Assembly: GCA_020442235.1 (NCBI GenBank)
Contig: JAGRKQ010000161.1
Span: 5,766-12,141, forward strand
DNA: 6,376 nt
Origin: Hyphomicrobiaceae bacterium
GTDB taxonomy: Bacteria; Pseudomonadota; Alphaproteobacteria; Rhizobiales; MH13
Reading direction: 5' to 3'
In this document: piece by piece, positions 5,152-6,376 of the stretch
Layout of the letters: the number at the start of each line of letters is the position of its first letter
Numbering within the stretch: the first letter of the stretch is position 1
Position numbers and translations under genes: made by a program
The notes under the pieces: generated by a model
The model's database searches: none
Told to the model about the DNA's origin: nothing
The model's input: only the letters and a program-made list of their open reading frames with translations

Positions 5152-6376
5152 TTATTCGGCCAGACGCAGTCGCCGGATGTCGTTGGCGATCTCCTGGAAG
5201 GCAGCGACCAGCGATTCCGGCGACGAGGCCTCGAAGTAGAGGTCCGGGTCGCTGGCGCAGCCGCGGAACAGGGCGCGGACCGAACTCGGCAGGCCACCTT
5301 CGGGATCGAACATCACCGTGTAGATGATGATCTCCGTTCCATCGTCCTTCATCGACCGGCAGATGGTCCTCAGGCGGTTGTCCAACTGGGCCTGGGTGGA
5401 TGGCCGGTTGGCCCCCAGACGTCCGTCCTGGATATAGCCATAGGCGCCAAAGTCGGACTGGTTCCAGGAATTCGGCTGCGGCGTCACGTCATTGATGCCA
5501 TCGGTCATCAGGATGACGATCTTGCTCGAATTCTCCGGATCGTAGGGAATGCCCTCGGTGAAGGGAGCATCCGGCGACAAGACACGCCAGCCCCACATCA
5601 TGCCCAGCGCGGAGTTGGTGCCGGCGGCGCCAACCGAACGCAAGGATGCGATCGAGGCATCGAGTTCGGCCCGTGTTCCCGTCAGGGGCACGATCGGTTC
5701 CGGACAGGCGGCATTGGGGCCACGTTCGATGAACGAGGTGTAGTCGCTGTTCGGCGGCGAACGATACTTCCAGACATAGGCCTGATCGAAGATCTGCGAG
5801 TTGCCGTGCCGTTCCATCCAGCTCGGATAGGAGGCGCGGGGCAGATAGTCGTTGCGCACGAGGCTGCTTGGGCTTGTGCCGGGCCAGCCGTCGGTTTCAT
5901 CCGGCCACATATAGGGCACGAACTGCGTATCCGGGTTTGAGCCGGGCGGAATGTCACGCACGTCATAGGGAGACGGACGCGCTTCCACGCAGCCTTCCCA
6001 CGGCTCGCCCATGGCGGCGAACAGATCGAAGACGTTGACGCGCGACGGGCCGTTCACATTGCACACGACCGGGCTGTATTCGTGCGGCGTCGGGCCATAG
6101 GGCCAGCCGGCCGCTTCAGCCGGAGTCGGGGTCAATATGTCAAGCAGCCGTGCCGACAGGCTCGGGCCTTCCGCATCTTCCCGGCGCTGCCGTGCCATCT
6201 GGATCTCGCCCGGAGGCGTGTCGAGAGCACCCCAGTCCGACGAATCCGGCGGCGGCGGAGGCGGCGGCGGTGGAGGCGGCGCGACCGCGACCGGCGGAGT
6301 CGACGCGCGCGACATTCTCGACATTCTCAAGCCCATCCGCCATCTGGCGAAAGAGCTGTTCGGCGTGAGCAGCGCC
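5152..6376 (-). CDS. TadG-like von Willebrand factor type A protein, C-terminal part (5' end outside window)
   Basis: Seen: a frame open from the window edge to TAA at 5152..5154, about 408 codons. It holds 11 consecutive prolines (6247..6279), a charged linker, then VNVFDLFAAMGEPWEGCVEARPSPYDV, NPDTQFVPYMWPDE, the metal-site threonine region GTNSALGMMWGWRVLSP, IVILMTDGIND (TDG at 5497..5505), ALFRGCASDP and the ending FQEIANDIRRLRLAE. Known: these are hallmarks of the C-terminal VWA domain of alphaproteobacterial TadG/TadE-like proteins, which have an N-terminal membrane anchor and a periplasmic VWA domain tied to Tad/Flp pili or the envelope. The first metal-site motif DxSxS and the membrane helix are not in view and must lie beyond 6376. 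ATG 6336 is therefore unlikely to be the true start; it also lacks a good ribosome site. Oddity: just upstream of the proline run the better coding signal moves to another frame, so a frameshift is possible (see findings). Five cysteines could form disulfides. Confidence 0.8.
   Translation of the reverse strand, partial: ALLTPNSSFARWRMGLRMSRMSRASTPPVAVAPPPPPPPPPPPDSSDWGALDTPPGEIQMARQRREDAEGPSLSARLLDILTPTPAEAAGWPYGPTPHEYSPVVCNVNGPSRVNVFDLFAAMGEPWEGCVEARPSPYDVRDIPPGSNPDTQFVPYMWPDETDGWPGTSPSSLVRNDYLPRASYPSWMERHGNSQIFDQAYVWKYRSPPNSDYTSFIERGPNAACPEPIVPLTGTRAELDASIASLRSVGAAGTNSALGMMWGWRVLSPDAPFTEGIPYDPENSSKIVILMTDGINDVTPQPNSWNQSDFGAYGYIQDGRLGANRPSTQAQLDNRLRTICRSMKDDGTEIIIYTVMFDPEGGLPSSVRALFRGCASDPDLYFEASSPESLVAAFQEIANDIRRLRLAE
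6247..6279 (-). repeat. Proline-codon run (11 consecutive Pro codons)
   Basis: Eleven consecutive CCN codons on the minus strand, eight of them CCG, form a GGC/GCC-rich low-complexity tract inside the TadG-like gene. Such tracts are prone to slippage in replication and to sequencing error, and consecutive prolines slow ribosomes unless elongation factor P acts. In the protein it probably makes a stiff linker within or before the VWA domain. Confidence 0.8.
6311..6328 (-). repeat. 9-bp tandem duplication near the 5' edge of the TadG-like gene
   Basis: GACATTCTC occurs twice in tandem (6311..6319 and 6320..6328). On the minus strand it reads GAGAATGTC twice, which in one frame gives ENVENV and in the other gives part of MSRMSR. 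Being a multiple of three, it does not change frame by itself. Confidence 0.75.

Noticed and set aside
5092..5940. Plus-strand open frame of 282 codons opposite the TadG-like gene
   Set aside because: It runs across the hairpin at 5114..5141 and mirrors a frame with clear VWA motifs. No domain is recognised.
6140..6376. Second minus-strand frame (…AEQLFRQMADGLENVENV…) as a separate gene
   Set aside because: It soon becomes an A, G and R-rich sequence and stops inside the TadG-like gene. It is better explained as part of the same gene displaced by a frameshift, so it is listed as a finding and not as its own gene.
1..6376. CRISPR arrays, insertion sequences, toxin-antitoxin or defence genes
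   Set aside because: No regularly spaced repeats, transposase motifs, terminal inverted repeats or defence-type domains were seen on either strand.

Overview
The window is a GC-rich stretch that reads as ordinary chromosome of an alphaproteobacterium. It is probably a member of the Hyphomicrobiales, perhaps close to Stappia, Roseibium or Pannonibacter. The evidence is the alphaproteobacterial form of the RpoH N-terminus, the rpoH-rluD order with a small one-helix membrane protein gene behind rluD, a TadG-type von Willebrand factor A protein ending in RLRLAE, and the codon use. The genus is a guess from memory of protein style, not a computed placement.

Layout, left to right. The minus strand carries the first 66 codons of rpoH (heat-shock sigma factor, 198..1), preceded by an rluD-type 23S rRNA pseudouridine synthase gene (1411..383). 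Back to back with rluD, one base away, a plus-strand gene encodes a small one-helix membrane protein (1413..1787). A tRNA-Glu(CTC) gene follows at 1866..1941. An AT-rich spacer with two inverted repeats and a plausible promoter leads to a large plus-strand gene (2131..3657) encoding a HAD phosphatase domain fused to a UbiA-type polyprenyl transferase. A strong bidirectional terminator separates it from a convergent minus-strand gene for a polytopic membrane protein resembling GT-C glycosyltransferases (5083..3755). Upstream of that, on the same strand, lies the C-terminal part of a TadG-like VWA protein (6376..5152), whose 5' end lies outside the window.

How the genes may work together. rpoH and rluD are housekeeping genes of transcription and ribosome maturation. 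The HAD-UbiA fusion carries the sequence signature of decaprenyl-phosphate phosphoribosyltransferase (DPPR synthase) rather than of quinone or heme prenyltransferases. A polyprenyl-phosphate pentose made by it could be the donor for a GT-C enzyme such as the convergent neighbour. That link is inference. The TadG-like protein belongs to the cell envelope or Tad/Flp pilus group and has no evident link to its neighbours.

No clear novel system was found. The points most worth a second look are the HAD-UbiA fusion beside a GT-C-like protein, a palindrome over the fusion gene's predicted promoter, the back-to-back non-ATG starts of rluD and its neighbour, and an apparent reading-frame switch next to a proline-codon repeat in the TadG-like gene.
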